In this document: positions 17,148-28,178 of the stretch, piece by piece
Layout of the letters: every line of letters starts with the position of its first letter
Numbering within the stretch: the stretch's first letter is position 1
Assembly (NCBI GenBank): GCA_963726125.1
Contig: CAVSBG010000006.1
Coordinates: 124,001 to 188,000, forward strand
Reading direction: 5' to 3'
DNA from: JAMXLO01 sp963726125
Lineage (GTDB): Bacteria > Pseudomonadota > Alphaproteobacteria > Acetobacterales > Acetobacteraceae
DNA: 64,000 bases
Notes under the pieces: model-generated
The model's input: the letters and a program-made list of their open reading frames with translations, nothing else
Databases searched by the model: none
Told to the model about the DNA's origin: nothing
Position numbers and translations under genes: made by a program

Positions 17148-19178
17148 ATGCCCGGCGTGCAAGGCGACCTCCGGCGAATGCGCTCGTTCCGCGACCTGCC
17201 ACTGTGGGCAAAAGTGCTTATCGCGCCGGCCGCCGGCATGGTGGCGGGCATTGCGGTGGCCGCCTCGGTCTGGCTGAGCGCCACCGAGACCGAAAGCCGA
17301 CTCGCATCGGTCGCCGACACGGCGCTGCCAACGGCGGCTGCCAGCGTACAGCTGCTCAACATGGTGGACGAGACCCAGGCAAAGGCAATGCGCGCCGTGG
17401 TCTGGCAGCAGGCAGGCGTACCGCAGGCGACGATCGATGGGCTGGCCAAGGAGGTCACGACGGGGCTGGCCGCGCTGCGCAAGAACGCCGCCGGCATGGC
17501 CGAGGCGCATGACCGGGACGCCACCGACCCGCCGCGCCTGAAGTCGATCGCGGCCAAGTCGACCGTCTACGCCCAGCAGCTTGGCGACGCGCTGGACCTG
17601 ATGGAGGACCCGGCCATCGCAATCGGCTACTTCCGCCGTGCCGACGCGACATTCGAGGCGTTGCGCGACGAGATATCCGGACTTGCGGCAGCCCATCGCG
17701 CGGTCGAGACGATCGCCATACAGACCGCGCGCGACAGCTCGCATCGAGCCCTGGTTCGCGCCTACTGGCTGTTCGGCGGTTCCACGCTGGTGATGCTGAT
17801 CCTGATGCCGGTCGTGGTAATGGCGGTCGCCCGGCCGGTGCGTGCGCTGACCCGGACCATGACCGAGCTGGCGGCTGGTAACCTGAATGCCGAAGCCGCC
17901 GGCCAAGACCAGCGTGACGAGCTCGGCGACATGGCCCGTTCAGTGCTGGTGTTCAAGGAACACATGATCCGGGCGAGCGAACTGGCTGCGGCGCAGGAGG
18001 AACAGCGACACAGAGCCGAGGCCGAGAAACACGCCGCGCTGCTCGCGATGGTCGAGACCATCGAGACCGCGACGGGATCTGCGTTGCAGCAGATTGGCGA
18101 TCGCACGACCGCCATGGCCGTCGCCGCCGAGGCGATGAGCGCGTCGGCCAATCGCACCGGCACGTCTGCGCAGGACGCGGCGGCAGCGGCCAGTGAGGCC
18201 CAGGGGATCGTGCGGACCGTCGCCAGCGCCGCCGAACAGCTGGCCGGCTCGATCCGCGACATCGGCGGACAGGTGACGCAGTCCACCACCGTGGTCGGCC
18301 GCGCGGTGTCGGCCGGCAGCGAGACCCGCACCATCATGGCCACCCTGAATCAGGAGGTCGAACGCATCGGCGCGGTCGCCGACATGATCGGCGAGATTGC
18401 CGCCAAGACGAATCTGCTGGCGCTCAACGCCACCATCGAGGCGGCACGCGCCGGCGAGGCGGGCAAGGGTTTTGCCGTCGTCGCCTCCGAGGTCAAGCAA
18501 CTGGCCATGCAGACCGCGCGCTCCACCGGCGATATCGCGCGGCACATCGATCAGGTGCGGGCGGCTACGGGGGCATCGGTCGCGGCGGTGGCGCGCATCG
18601 ATCAGACGATCGCGGAGATCAGTGCGATAGCCGGCTCGATCGCCGCGGCGATGCAGCAACAGGACGCGGCCACCGCAGAGATCACCCGGAATGTTGCTGC
18701 GACGGCGCTGGCGGCAACCGAGATGACCAGCCGCACCAGTGACGCCTCGAACGAGGCAGCAGCGACCGGGCGTACCGCGATGGACCTGCGCGACAACATG
18801 GCCGCGCTGAGCGGGGCGGTCGAGGATCTGCGCCGGTCTGTGATCAAGGTGGTCCGGACGTCGACCGCGGATGTGGAACGACGGCAGTTCCAGCGCTATG
18901 CGGTCGATCTGGCGGGCGAGCTGTCGGTCGCCGGCGGGACGGGGTGCCGGGTTCGCCTCAGTGATTTGTCGGAAGGCGGGGCGCATTTGCGTGGTGCGCC
19001 GGAGGGCGGGGCCGGGACGCAGGCGACGCTGCGGATCGACGGTGTATCGGGGCCGTTGCCCTGCGTGGTGCGCGCGGTTGAGGGCGACGAGGCTCATGTG
19101 GCGTTCCAGCTCGACGAGGTTGCGGCCGCGGCGTTGCGGGCGGTGCTGTCGCGGCTGGAGGCACGCCCGGCGGCGTAG
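17148..19178 (+). CDS. Methyl-accepting chemotaxis protein with C-terminal PilZ domain
   Basis: 676 residues. Membrane helices lie at about 19-43 and 202-229, with a mostly helical periplasmic sensor between. A HAMP segment (RPVRALTRTMTELAAGNL) and a long signalling coiled coil follow, with tip motif EIAAKTNLLALNATIEAARA near residue 417. From about residue 578 a PilZ domain begins (RRQFQRYAVDLAGEL), the c-di-GMP-binding R-x-x-x-R pattern, then LSDLSEGGAHL, the usual D/NxSxxG block. The receptor would thus join chemotaxis signalling to c-di-GMP. It is co-transcribed with the Cache protein. The start could instead be the ATG at 17178. Confidence 0.92.
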   Translation: MPGVQGDLRRMRSFRDLPLWAKVLIAPAAGMVAGIAVAASVWLSATETESRLASVADTALPTAAASVQLLNMVDETQAKAMRAVVWQQAGVPQATIDGLAKEVTTGLAALRKNAAGMAEAHDRDATDPPRLKSIAAKSTVYAQQLGDALDLMEDPAIAIGYFRRADATFEALRDEISGLAAAHRAVETIAIQTARDSSHRALVRAYWLFGGSTLVMLILMPVVVMAVARPVRALTRTMTELAAGNLNAEAAGQDQRDELGDMARSVLVFKEHMIRASELAAAQEEQRHRAEAEKHAALLAMVETIETATGSALQQIGDRTTAMAVAAEAMSASANRTGTSAQDAAAAASEAQGIVRTVASAAEQLAGSIRDIGGQVTQSTTVVGRAVSAGSETRTIMATLNQEVERIGAVADMIGEIAAKTNLLALNATIEAARAGEAGKGFAVVASEVKQLAMQTARSTGDIARHIDQVRAATGASVAAVARIDQTIAEISAIAGSIAAAMQQQDAATAEITRNVAATALAATEMTSRTSDASNEAAATGRTAMDLRDNMAALSGAVEDLRRSVIKVVRTSTADVERRQFQRYAVDLAGELSVAGGTGCRVRLSDLSEGGAHLRGAPEGGAGTQATLRIDGVSGPLPCVVRAVEGDEAHVAFQLDEVAAAALRAVLSRLEARPAA

Positions 19179-19196
19179 GGTTCGGACAGCAAACGA

Positions 19197-19299
19197 GGCA
19201 CCCCATCCCCAACCCTCCCCCGCTTCGCGGGAGAGGGGTGTCGGCGCCAATACTCCCTCTCCCGCGCCTTGCGCGGGGGAGGGCTGGGGAGGGGGTGCC
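19197..19299. repeat. Paired GC-rich palindromic repeat, family A
   Basis: Two units in inverted orientation about 30 bases apart, centred on CCCCCGCTTCGCGGGAGAGG and its near complement, outer ends GGCACCCC/GGGGGTGCC. It forms a roughly 100-base inverted repeat after the MCP gene and could terminate its transcript. Confidence 0.8.
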
Positions 19300-19379
19300 G
19301 GCATCGCAATCGCCATCGCTTGATGCAGTTGCGCGTTGGAGTACTCTGGGTTGATCACCCAGAGGAACCGAGGCCCATC

Positions 19380-19793
19380 GTGCAATACTGGCTGGTGAAG
19401 TCCGAACCCGACGCATTCTCCTGGGACCAGCAGGTGGCGAATGGCGTCGAGCCGTGGACCGGCGTGCGCAACCATTCGGCCAAGCTGAACCTCAAGGCCA
19501 TGAAGACCGGCGACCGCGCGTTCTTTTACCACTCCAATGAGGGCAAGGAGATCGTTGGCGTGGTGGAGGTGGTGCGCGAGGCGTATCCGGATCCGACAGC
19601 CGAGAAGGGCGAGTGGGTCTCGGTCGACGTGAAGGCGATTGGGCCGATGCCGAAGCCGGTGACGCTGGCGACGATCAAGGCGGACGCGAAATTTGCTGAC
19701 TTCGGGCTGGTGCGGCTGTCGCGGCTTTCCGTGGTGCCGGTGTCGAAGCCGCACTGGGACGCGATATGCAAGATGGGCGGTTGGAAAGGATGA
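19380..19793 (+). CDS. EVE domain protein
   Basis: 137 residues from a GTG at 19380 (AGAGGAACC upstream). VQYWLVKSEPDAFSWDQ, GVRNHSAKLNLKAMKTGDRAFFYHS and the C-terminal KPHWDAICKMGGWKG are hallmark blocks of the EVE/PUA-like fold. EVE domains bind modified bases in DNA or RNA, and many sit in defence systems, but this stand-alone version is a widespread housekeeping-type protein. Its stop TGA overlaps an ATG (19790) that is probably the original start of the Rieske gene. Confidence 0.9.
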   Translation: MQYWLVKSEPDAFSWDQQVANGVEPWTGVRNHSAKLNLKAMKTGDRAFFYHSNEGKEIVGVVEVVREAYPDPTAEKGEWVSVDVKAIGPMPKPVTLATIKADAKFADFGLVRLSRLSVVPVSKPHWDAICKMGGWKG

Positions 19794-19811
19794 GCGAGGA
19801 GGAGGACCGAA

Positions 19812-19905
19812 ACCCCCTCCCCGACCCTCCCCCGCTTCGCGGGAGAGGGAGCGATGGCGCTGAACTCCCTCTCCCGCAAAGCGGGGGAGGGTTGGGGGAG
19901 GGGGT
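19812..19905. repeat. Paired GC-rich palindromic repeat, family A, inside a reading frame
   Basis: Two inverted units with outer ends ACCCCCTCCCC and GGGGAGGGGGT. It lies across the 5' end of the Rieske ferredoxin gene. The reading frame runs through the second unit, and the ATG used (19854) sits in the linker between units. Confidence 0.85.
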
Positions 19906-20243
19906 GGCGGGCGCTCTGCCCACTCGCGGACATCGCCGACAAGGCAGCGAAAGGCTTTGCTCCGCCGCCGGGCGGACTGACCGGCCTGTTCGCGGTGCGC
20001 CAGGGCGACGCGGTCTATGTCTATGTGAACGACTGTCCGCACATCGGAACACCACTGGAATGGGTCTCCGATCGCTTCCTCTCGCACGACGGCAGCCGTA
20101 TCGTCTGCGCCACGCACGGCGCCGAGTTCCGCATCACCGACGGCGAATGCCTGCGTGGGCCCTGCTTCGGCGATCGGCTCGAGCCGGTGATGATCCAGAT
20201 CAAGGACGGGATCATCTACGTGCCGGAGGATGCGGGCCTGTAA
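19854..20243 (+). CDS. Rieske [2Fe-2S] ferredoxin-like protein with repeat-derived N-terminus
   Basis: 129 residues. The Rieske fold runs from about residue 19 (RALCPLADIADKAAKGF), with cluster ligands in NDCPHIGTPLEW and IVCATHGAEF, that is C-x-H and C-x-x-H. Such small proteins pass electrons to oxygenases or other enzymes in the cytoplasm. Residues 1-18 (MALNSLSRKAGEGWGRGW) are translated from the palindromic repeat. An ATG at 19790 overlaps the EVE stop and begins M-S-E-E-E-D, the likely ancestral start, now out of frame because the repeat was inserted. The partner enzyme is not known; acs follows 27 bases later. Confidence 0.85.
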   Translation: MALNSLSRKAGEGWGRGWRALCPLADIADKAAKGFAPPPGGLTGLFAVRQGDAVYVYVNDCPHIGTPLEWVSDRFLSHDGSRIVCATHGAEFRITDGECLRGPCFGDRLEPVMIQIKDGIIYVPEDAGL

Positions 20244-20270
20244 GGCAAAAACAAAGGGAAGGAACACGCG

Positions 20271-22220
<1,950 letters not shown>

Positions 22221-22249
22221 GGGGCGGGGGCGGAGACACTTGGGGCGGG

Positions 22250-22289
22250 CCCCCTCCCCCAACCCCCTCCCGCGAGGGGAGGGGGAGGA
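22250..22289. repeat. GC-rich palindromic repeat, family A
   Basis: Core CCCTCCCGCGAGGGGAGGGGG just after acs, where a hairpin could terminate it. The rest of 22221-22435 shows nothing recognisable. Confidence 0.75.
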
Positions 22290-22435
22290 CATTTGTTGCA
22301 CTTGTCGCACTTCCTATCCTTCCCGCGCGGCCATTCTCCCAGGTCAGCGGTCGCTGACATCTGACTGACGGCCGTATTGCATAGGCAACGTGGCCGCCCC
22401 ATGCCTGACGGGAACCCCGCCAGGAAACCCCCCGC

Positions 22436-24220
22436 TTGACCCTCCATCAGATCGAGTCGCTGGCGATCATCGCCGGGATGATCGCGCTGTTCGTCTCTGA
22501 CCGCCTGCGCTACGACCTCGTCGCCGCGCTGGCGTTGTCTGCTGCGGTGCTGCTCGGCGTTGTGCCAGCCAACAAGGCGTTTGCCGGGTTCTCCAGTTCC
22601 GTCGTCATTATCGTCGCATCCGTGCTGGTGATCAGCCGAGCGGTCGCGATCTCGGGCGTGATCGACAATGCGATGCGGCGGCTGATGCGCATTCTCAATT
22701 CAACCACGCTTCAGGTCGGGGCGCTGACGGCGGCGGTCACTTTCATGTCGGCGTTCGTGAAGAATGTCGGGGCACTTGGCGTGTTCATGCCGGTGGCGAT
22801 CCAGGCGGCTGAACGCCGCAATCGACCGGTCTCGCGCTACCTGATGCCGCTTGCGTTTGGCTCGCTGATCGGCGGCACGATCACCCAGATCGGCACCTCG
22901 CCCAATATCCTGATCTCACAAGTGCGGCAGGAGACGCTGGGTCAGCCTTATCACATGTTCGACTTCACGCCGGTGGGCCTGCCGCTTTCCTGTCTCGCCG
23001 TCGTGTTCCTGAGCTTCGGCTGGCGCCTGCTGCCGACGAACCGCCGGGGCCAGCCATCACCGGAGAAGCGTTTCTCGATCGAAGACTACACCAGCGAAGC
23101 CACATTGCCGGAGGGCTCGCCGCTGGTCGGGAAGACCGTGGCTGATCTCGAAGCACTCGGCGATGGCGAGGTGACTGTCGCCGGCATCATCCGCGAGCAT
23201 TCGCATCGCTACGTGCCTCGGCCGCACTGGACGCTGTACGCAAACGACATCCTGGTGATGCAAGGCGACCCTACCGCGCTGCAGCCCATTGTGGACCAGG
23301 CCAAGCTGAAAATGCTGGGCGCGGAGGAAATCGCCGAATTGAAGCCGCACGACAAAGACGACCTGCTGGAGAGCACCGAGGCTGTCATCGCCCCGGACTC
23401 TCGTCTGATCGGCCGCACGCCGCGCGATCTGCATCTGCGCCAAACCTACGAAGTGAACCTGCTGGCGTTGAGCCGGAGCGGACAGCAGACGATGACGCGG
23501 CTGCACCATAGCCGCTTCGAAGCGGGTGACATCGTGGTGCTGCAAGGGCGGCAAAGCCAACTCGCGCGCGCGGAGACGGAACTTCGGCTGTTGCCGCTGG
23601 CCGAACGCAGCCTGGCGATCGGACGGCCACGCTGGCGCTATCTGCCGCTGCTTGTCCTGTTGGCGGCGATGATCGCCATCGCGACCGGCGTGGTGCAGGT
23701 CGAGGTTGGCTTCTTCGTCGCCGCCACACTGATCGTTCTGCTGCGTCAGATCACACCGCGCGAAGCATACGACGCGGTCGATTGGCCGATCATCGTGATG
23801 CTTGGCTGCCTGATACCAGTCGGCGAAGCGTTGAAGGACACCGGGGCGGCGAAACTGCTGGCCGATGGCCTGACTGTGATTGCCGCACACTTCCCCGCCT
23901 ATGGCGCGGTCGGCTTGATCCTTGTGGTCTCGATGCTGGTGACGCCGATGCTGCACCACGCGGCGGCGGTCCTGGTGATGGGACCGATCGCGGCGGCGGT
24001 CGCGAAGAACCTCGGTCTCGGACCGGATGCGTTCCTGATGGCGGTGGCGTTCGGCGCGGCGTCCGACTTCCTTACCCCGATCGGCCACCAGAACAGCACT
24101 CTGGTCATGGGCCCGGGCGGTTATCGCTTCAGCGATTATTGGCGGCTGGGTCTGCCGCTTTCCATTATGGTCGCGGTGTTCGGCACGTGGCTGATCGTGT
24201 TGACCTGGCCGCTGCGATAA
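22436..24220 (+). CDS. SLC13-type anion transporter with two RCK_C domains
   Basis: 594 residues from a TTG at 22436. Hydrophobic blocks of the divalent anion/sodium or ArsB-like fold (SAFVKNVGALGVFMPVAI, GTITQIGTSPNILIS) lie at both ends, with the second half repeating LHHAAAVLVMGP and TPIGHQNSTLVMGPGGY. The middle holds two RCK_C (TrkA-C) domains, about 215-295 and 310-395, cytoplasmic regulatory modules in this family. Typical substrates are sulfate, dicarboxylates or other anions, but none can be assigned. It follows acs, so acetate or dicarboxylate transport is a thought only. Confidence 0.88.
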   Translation: MTLHQIESLAIIAGMIALFVSDRLRYDLVAALALSAAVLLGVVPANKAFAGFSSSVVIIVASVLVISRAVAISGVIDNAMRRLMRILNSTTLQVGALTAAVTFMSAFVKNVGALGVFMPVAIQAAERRNRPVSRYLMPLAFGSLIGGTITQIGTSPNILISQVRQETLGQPYHMFDFTPVGLPLSCLAVVFLSFGWRLLPTNRRGQPSPEKRFSIEDYTSEATLPEGSPLVGKTVADLEALGDGEVTVAGIIREHSHRYVPRPHWTLYANDILVMQGDPTALQPIVDQAKLKMLGAEEIAELKPHDKDDLLESTEAVIAPDSRLIGRTPRDLHLRQTYEVNLLALSRSGQQTMTRLHHSRFEAGDIVVLQGRQSQLARAETELRLLPLAERSLAIGRPRWRYLPLLVLLAAMIAIATGVVQVEVGFFVAATLIVLLRQITPREAYDAVDWPIIVMLGCLIPVGEALKDTGAAKLLADGLTVIAAHFPAYGAVGLILVVSMLVTPMLHHAAAVLVMGPIAAAVAKNLGLGPDAFLMAVAFGAASDFLTPIGHQNSTLVMGPGGYRFSDYWRLGLPLSIMVAVFGTWLIVLTWPLR

Positions 24221-24230
24221 GCGCGGGCGC

Positions 24231-25619
24231 TCACGCCACGCGCAGCGCGGGCCTGTCGGCGGGGTAGCGTGTCGATGCGCCGACGCGCACCACGAGTTCC
24301 AACGGAGCGGTGAAGCCGGCGAACACCTCGGTCGGGAGAGTTGCGTCGCCGTTCGTCCAACGCAGACCGTTGGCTGGCTCGAAGGCGTGGAAGCCAGCGG
24401 ACAGTCGCGCGTCGTCGGGGGTTATCACGCGAAACCGGGTTCCCTGGCGCACGGCGATATCCCGCAACGCAACGCCCAGCAGCCGCGGGTCCCGAACCAG
24501 GCCCCACTTTGCCGGCGAAGCCGCCCGCGAAACGATGTGCAGGTCGGACGGGACTACCGGCAGACGAAAGACATAGACATCACCAACACGTTCCACTGCC
24601 TCCAGCCGCCGCCCATTCATCATGAGATGGAGCCCGGGGTCGTCCGTCATCGGCTGGCTTTTGCGCTGGCCAGCGCGCAGCACCAGGCGCCGCCAGACGG
24701 CGTCCACCACGGGACCACCTGTCAATACGGGGGCGCATGGTTCCTCCTGGCGGTGATCGCAGCTTTCGTGGTTTTGGAACAGCCATCGATTGCCGTCGTC
24801 GCGATAGCTCTCCGCCGGCGCGCCATTCGCCAGCAGCACATCATGCGTCTCAAGTTCGATATGATAGACGGTTACTTCCTGTGCGCGATCATCCCAGAGG
24901 ATGGTGTGATGATTGATCAGGCATTCGACTGGGATCAGCGCACCGTCGAAATAGAGCGAGTGGCCTTTGGTCACATAGAGGTCGCGGCTGGGTACGTTGT
25001 TGTCGAGCGCACTCTTGCGAACGATCACTGGCGTTGCCGCGTTGCGTCGCGCTGACGTCGCCAGCACCTTGCCGACACCGATCCATCTGATCCGCCGCTT
25101 GGCGCCGGTGAGCGTAACGACAAGATCGCCGATCGTCAGTAGCTCGACGGCGACCTCGCCGCGAATGGTGCGGATCTGTGTGCCGGGCAGGAAGCAAAGC
25201 GGCGTTACCTCGAATGCGTCGCCGGCATCACTGAACGGAGCGCCGGTGTAGATGACGGATGTCAGCGTGGGCGTGTCCGGGAAAGGCTGCGAATTACCAT
25301 ACATGACCGTGGGCGGCGTGGCGCTGAGGAAGGAGAAACCGGTCAGGTGGCCACCGGGTTGCAGCGCATCGGCGGGGCTTCCCGCGAGCCATTGTATGGC
25401 GAAGCCGTCATTCAGTCCGCCACGGGTGGCAAGGTGCGTCCATTGGGTGGGGTTGGTGGTGGTGGTGGGACGCGTGGCCATCAAGTCATGCCCTGACGTC
25501 CAGGCAAACCAGAACGTCCCGATGGCCGTTGTGCCGGTGTCGGTCAAGGTGATGCTGTATTGGAATTCGGCGGTTCCGATCGGCGCAACTGCGATGGTCG
25601 CTGATGCGGCCTCTGGCAT
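24231..25619 (-). CDS. Hint domain protein
   Basis: 462 residues. Residues 1-138 form a beta-rich domain of unknown family. A Hint domain starts at Cys142 (CFLPGTQIRTIRGEVAVELL) and continues with DLVVTLTGAKRRIRWIG and the block VTKGHSLYFDGALIPVE. Hint folds cleave peptide bonds or join chains at an N-terminal Cys. This type, common in Rhodospirillales, is usually attached to secreted or surface proteins. No second host fragment after the Hint domain resembles an extein, so it is not a standard intein. No clear signal peptide is seen at the chosen start. Confidence 0.82.
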   Translation of the reverse strand: MPEAASATIAVAPIGTAEFQYSITLTDTGTTAIGTFWFAWTSGHDLMATRPTTTTNPTQWTHLATRGGLNDGFAIQWLAGSPADALQPGGHLTGFSFLSATPPTVMYGNSQPFPDTPTLTSVIYTGAPFSDAGDAFEVTPLCFLPGTQIRTIRGEVAVELLTIGDLVVTLTGAKRRIRWIGVGKVLATSARRNAATPVIVRKSALDNNVPSRDLYVTKGHSLYFDGALIPVECLINHHTILWDDRAQEVTVYHIELETHDVLLANGAPAESYRDDGNRWLFQNHESCDHRQEEPCAPVLTGGPVVDAVWRRLVLRAGQRKSQPMTDDPGLHLMMNGRRLEAVERVGDVYVFRLPVVPSDLHIVSRAASPAKWGLVRDPRLLGVALRDIAVRQGTRFRVITPDDARLSAGFHAFEPANGLRWTNGDATLPTEVFAGFTAPLELVVRVGASTRYPADRPALRVA

Positions 25620-25834
25620 GGCAGGCTTCCCGAATGCTGGCTGGACGTTGTTGCTAAATATCGCGGTGATGGCAGCATCCGCAACACGGATTTGTGCTTT
25701 GGGGTGGGGTTTGTTTTAGATGTGGCGCGGATTTCTTCAGTGGCGTTAAGTATTCTTTAACTATAGGGATGGAACGGAATATATCCGAATTGGCACTGAG
25801 TTTCGAATGATGCCGGTGCGGTCGTGCGGGTGCT

Positions 25835-26359
25835 CTACGTGCCGCTACTGCGCAGGACACGCAGGACAGTTTCGGCACGCTCTGGTGTTCCTGCCTTGGG
25901 CAACACGAACACCTCGTAACCAAGTGAGGGGTAGACGCGGAGCAGATGATTGTACTCCACGATGGCCTCATCGAAGTCGTTGCGCCGCTCGGTGTCCGTC
26001 ACGTAGATTTCGGGCCAGGGTGGCACCAGGAATATTCGGTTGTGATATCTGTGCGCTTGCGCCAGGGCTGCAAGGGTCGGCTCGCCTGTCAAACGCTCAA
26101 GGGCGGCTGCGGCATCGATCAAGCCTCTGTCGAAGAAGACCCAGCCGGGTGTGGCGCCGTGCGCGGCGCGGTCGGCGAAAGCGAGTGCGACGGCTCGGCG
26201 AGCGAAGGCGAATGGATTGACCCACGGCAAGGCGGATCCGTCGCCGAGCAGTTCCTGGTTGACGATCCGGCGGCCGGGTTCTTCCACTGTCACGTGGCCA
26301 CGGCGTGCGAGTTCGGTGAGCAATGTTGACTTGCCGCCGCCGGAGCATCCGGAGATCAC
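25835..26359 (-). CDS. Small AAA-type P-loop ATPase/kinase (AAA_28-like)
   Basis: About 174 residues from a GTG at 26359. P-loop SGCSGGGKSTLL stands at the very N-terminus; other blocks are VEEPGRRIVNQELL, WVFFDRGLIDAAAALE and FLVPPWPEIYVTDTERR. The family is of predicted nucleotide-dependent kinases or ATPases with unknown substrates. No ATG lies close to the conserved start. The GTG gives V-I-S-G-C-S-G-G; the open frame runs on upstream through repeat DNA, which is not conserved. The start is therefore unsure, and a few N-terminal residues may be missing. Confidence 0.75.
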   Translation of the reverse strand: MISGCSGGGKSTLLTELARRGHVTVEEPGRRIVNQELLGDGSALPWVNPFAFARRAVALAFADRAAHGATPGWVFFDRGLIDAAAALERLTGEPTLAALAQAHRYHNRIFLVPPWPEIYVTDTERRNDFDEAIVEYNHLLRVYPSLGYEVFVLPKAGTPERAETVLRVLRSSGT

Positions 26360-26832
26360 GACGAAACGGTCGATGTTCGGACTCCTGTGGTCGAGGGCAA
26401 CGGTGGCGAAGCAAGCAAGGAAGCGGCTTGTGCCACAGATGTACGCGGATACCGCAGATGGATTGTGCCGATTGAGATGCCGCTGACGCCCTCCGAAAAC
26501 TCCGCGCCGAAGGCGTTCAGGTTTGGATTCACGACCAGCGATCTGACCTGCCGGCGGTGCTACGGTGTGATAGGGCGAGGTGCGATCGACAGCTTTTGTT
26601 GCCGCTGTCACCACAGACGTGGATGCTGAACACCACGACTGCCGCAGCCCCCTCCCCCCAACCCCCTCCCGCAAGGGGAGGGGGAGGATATCGGCTCCGA
26701 CAGTCGGCCGACACCGGTATCATCTGCGATATCCGCGACATCTGCGGCGAAGAATCCTTGCTGTGCCGCTTACGGCACGGGACGCATCGTCCTCTCTGCC
26801 GCGGCGCGGGAGAGAGGACGATGCCGCCAGAG
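26360..26832. other. Non-coding stretch with one family A repeat
   Basis: No supported gene. It holds a family A repeat at 26648-26687. The rest has no coding bias that I can defend; open frames across it are extensions of the repeat or shadows of neighbours. Confidence 0.6.
26648..26687. repeat. GC-rich palindromic repeat, family A
   Basis: Core CCCTCCCGCAAGGGGAGGGGG, between the small ATPase gene and the DUF1993 gene. Confidence 0.75.
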
Positions 26833-27339
26833 TTACAGCGTGCCCATGTAGTCGCGCTTGCCGATCTCGACACCGTTGTGGCGCGCGATGTTGTAGGCGG
26901 TGGTGCAGTGGAAGAAGAAGTGCGGCAGGCAGAAATGCAGCAGATAGGCCTGCCCCTTGAACGACATCGTGCGCTCGCCAGCCTTCCAGCTGATGTCCTT
27001 GTCCTCGGTGCCGTCGATCTGCGCCGGGGTGAAGCCCTTGACGAAATCGATCGACTTCGCGATGCGCGCCTTTGCTTCGGCGAATGACGCATCGGCATCG
27101 GGGAAAGCTGGCAGATCGACGCCGGCCAAGCGTCCTGGGGCGTTGCGACCGAAATCGGTTGCCTGACGGATCTGGCGTCCCAGCGGGAACATGTCCGGGA
27201 ACAGCCGCGACTGCAGGAATGCCTGCTCGTCGTACTTCTTCTCCGCGACGTGTGCGGCTGTCTTGTCGACCACGACCGACAGGCCGTTCAGCAATTGCGT
27301 AATCACCGGCACACAGGCCTGGAACATCGAAAGTGCCAT
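26833..27339 (-). CDS. DUF1993 family protein
   Basis: 168 residues, normal length. MALSMFQACVPVITQLLNGL, FPLGRQIRQATDFGRNA and the C-terminal FCLPHFFFHCTTAYNIARHNG identify the DUF1993 family, whose members have a DinB-like four-helix fold. No catalytic role is established. It is predicted cytoplasmic. ATG 27339 lies behind GGAGGAATAGG on the minus strand. It is divergent from the amino acid transporter operon across a 164-base gap that must hold both promoters; I could not identify them with confidence. Confidence 0.88.
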   Translation of the reverse strand: MALSMFQACVPVITQLLNGLSVVVDKTAAHVAEKKYDEQAFLQSRLFPDMFPLGRQIRQATDFGRNAPGRLAGVDLPAFPDADASFAEAKARIAKSIDFVKGFTPAQIDGTEDKDISWKAGERTMSFKGQAYLLHFCLPHFFFHCTTAYNIARHNGVEIGKRDYMGTL

Positions 27340-27503
27340 TTGCCTATTCCTCCTTCACTGTCCTGAAACGGACCGCAGCAGATTAGGCGTTCCAGTTCCC
27401 CGCGGCCAGGGGCGCGCTGTTTCGTTGATCTGCATCAATGACCGCTTAACCCTTTCAGTGGCTTGATTGTTGCACCGACAGGAGGCAACGGAAGTCCGCC
27501 GGC

Positions 27504-28178
27504 ATGAACTATGTGTTTCAGTTCGGCGACGTCTGGGCCGCGCGGGGCGATCTGCTCTGGGGCGCCTGGCTCACCATCCAGCTTTCCGCCAGCGCGATGG
27601 TGCTCGGGCTGCTGGTTGCGGTGATCTGTGCCCTCGGCAAGACCATGGGACCGAAGCCGATACGGTGGCTGGTGGAGGCCTACATCGAGGTCATCCGAAA
27701 CACGCCGTTCCTGATCCAGATTTTCATCATTTTCTTCGGCTTGCCGCGGGCCGGCGTGTTCCTCAGCTCCAACGAGGCGGCGCTGCTGGCGATGGTGGTG
27801 AATGTCGGCGCCTACGCCACTGAAATCGTGCGGGCCGGCATCGAAAGCATCAGCCGCGGCCAGATCGAGGCTGGATTGGCACTCGGCCTGCGCCCGTTGC
27901 AGGTGTTCCGCTACGTCATCTTGTTTCCCGCGCTGTCCACCGTGTATCCCGCGCTGAGCAGTCAGTTCATCCTGCTGATGCTTGGCTCCAGCGTGGTCTC
28001 GACGATTTCGGCGCAGGAGCTGACGGCGACCGCGAACGACCTGCAGGCGAGTACCTTCCGCAGCTTCGAGATCTACATCGTGGTGACCGGGATGTACCTG
28101 GTGCTGGCGATGATGTTCTCCGCCACGTTCAGTGCCATCCATCGCGCGGTGTTCGCCCGCCCGGGACTGCGGGCATGA
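27504..28178 (+). CDS. Polar amino acid ABC transporter permease 1
   Basis: 224 residues with about five membrane helices. The ATPase-contact loop reads EAGLALGLRPLQVFRYVIL, the HisM/GlnP family pattern. IRNTPFLIQIFIIFFGLP is also typical. Together with the next permease, the binding protein and the ATPase it forms a complete importer. ATG 27504 is preceded by AGGAGG at about 20 bases and by GGCA spacing closer in. The stop overlaps the next start as ATGA. Confidence 0.92.
   Translation: MNYVFQFGDVWAARGDLLWGAWLTIQLSASAMVLGLLVAVICALGKTMGPKPIRWLVEAYIEVIRNTPFLIQIFIIFFGLPRAGVFLSSNEAALLAMVVNVGAYATEIVRAGIESISRGQIEAGLALGLRPLQVFRYVILFPALSTVYPALSSQFILLMLGSSVVSTISAQELTATANDLQASTFRSFEIYIVVTGMYLVLAMMFSATFSAIHRAVFARPGLRA

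Noticed and set aside
19380..19793. EVE protein as part of a defence island
   Set aside because: Neighbours are a Rieske ferredoxin and acs; no restriction, nuclease or other defence gene is near.
24231..25619. Intein in a host protein
   Set aside because: No recognisable extein halves; the Hint domain is part of a stand-alone protein architecture known in this lineage.
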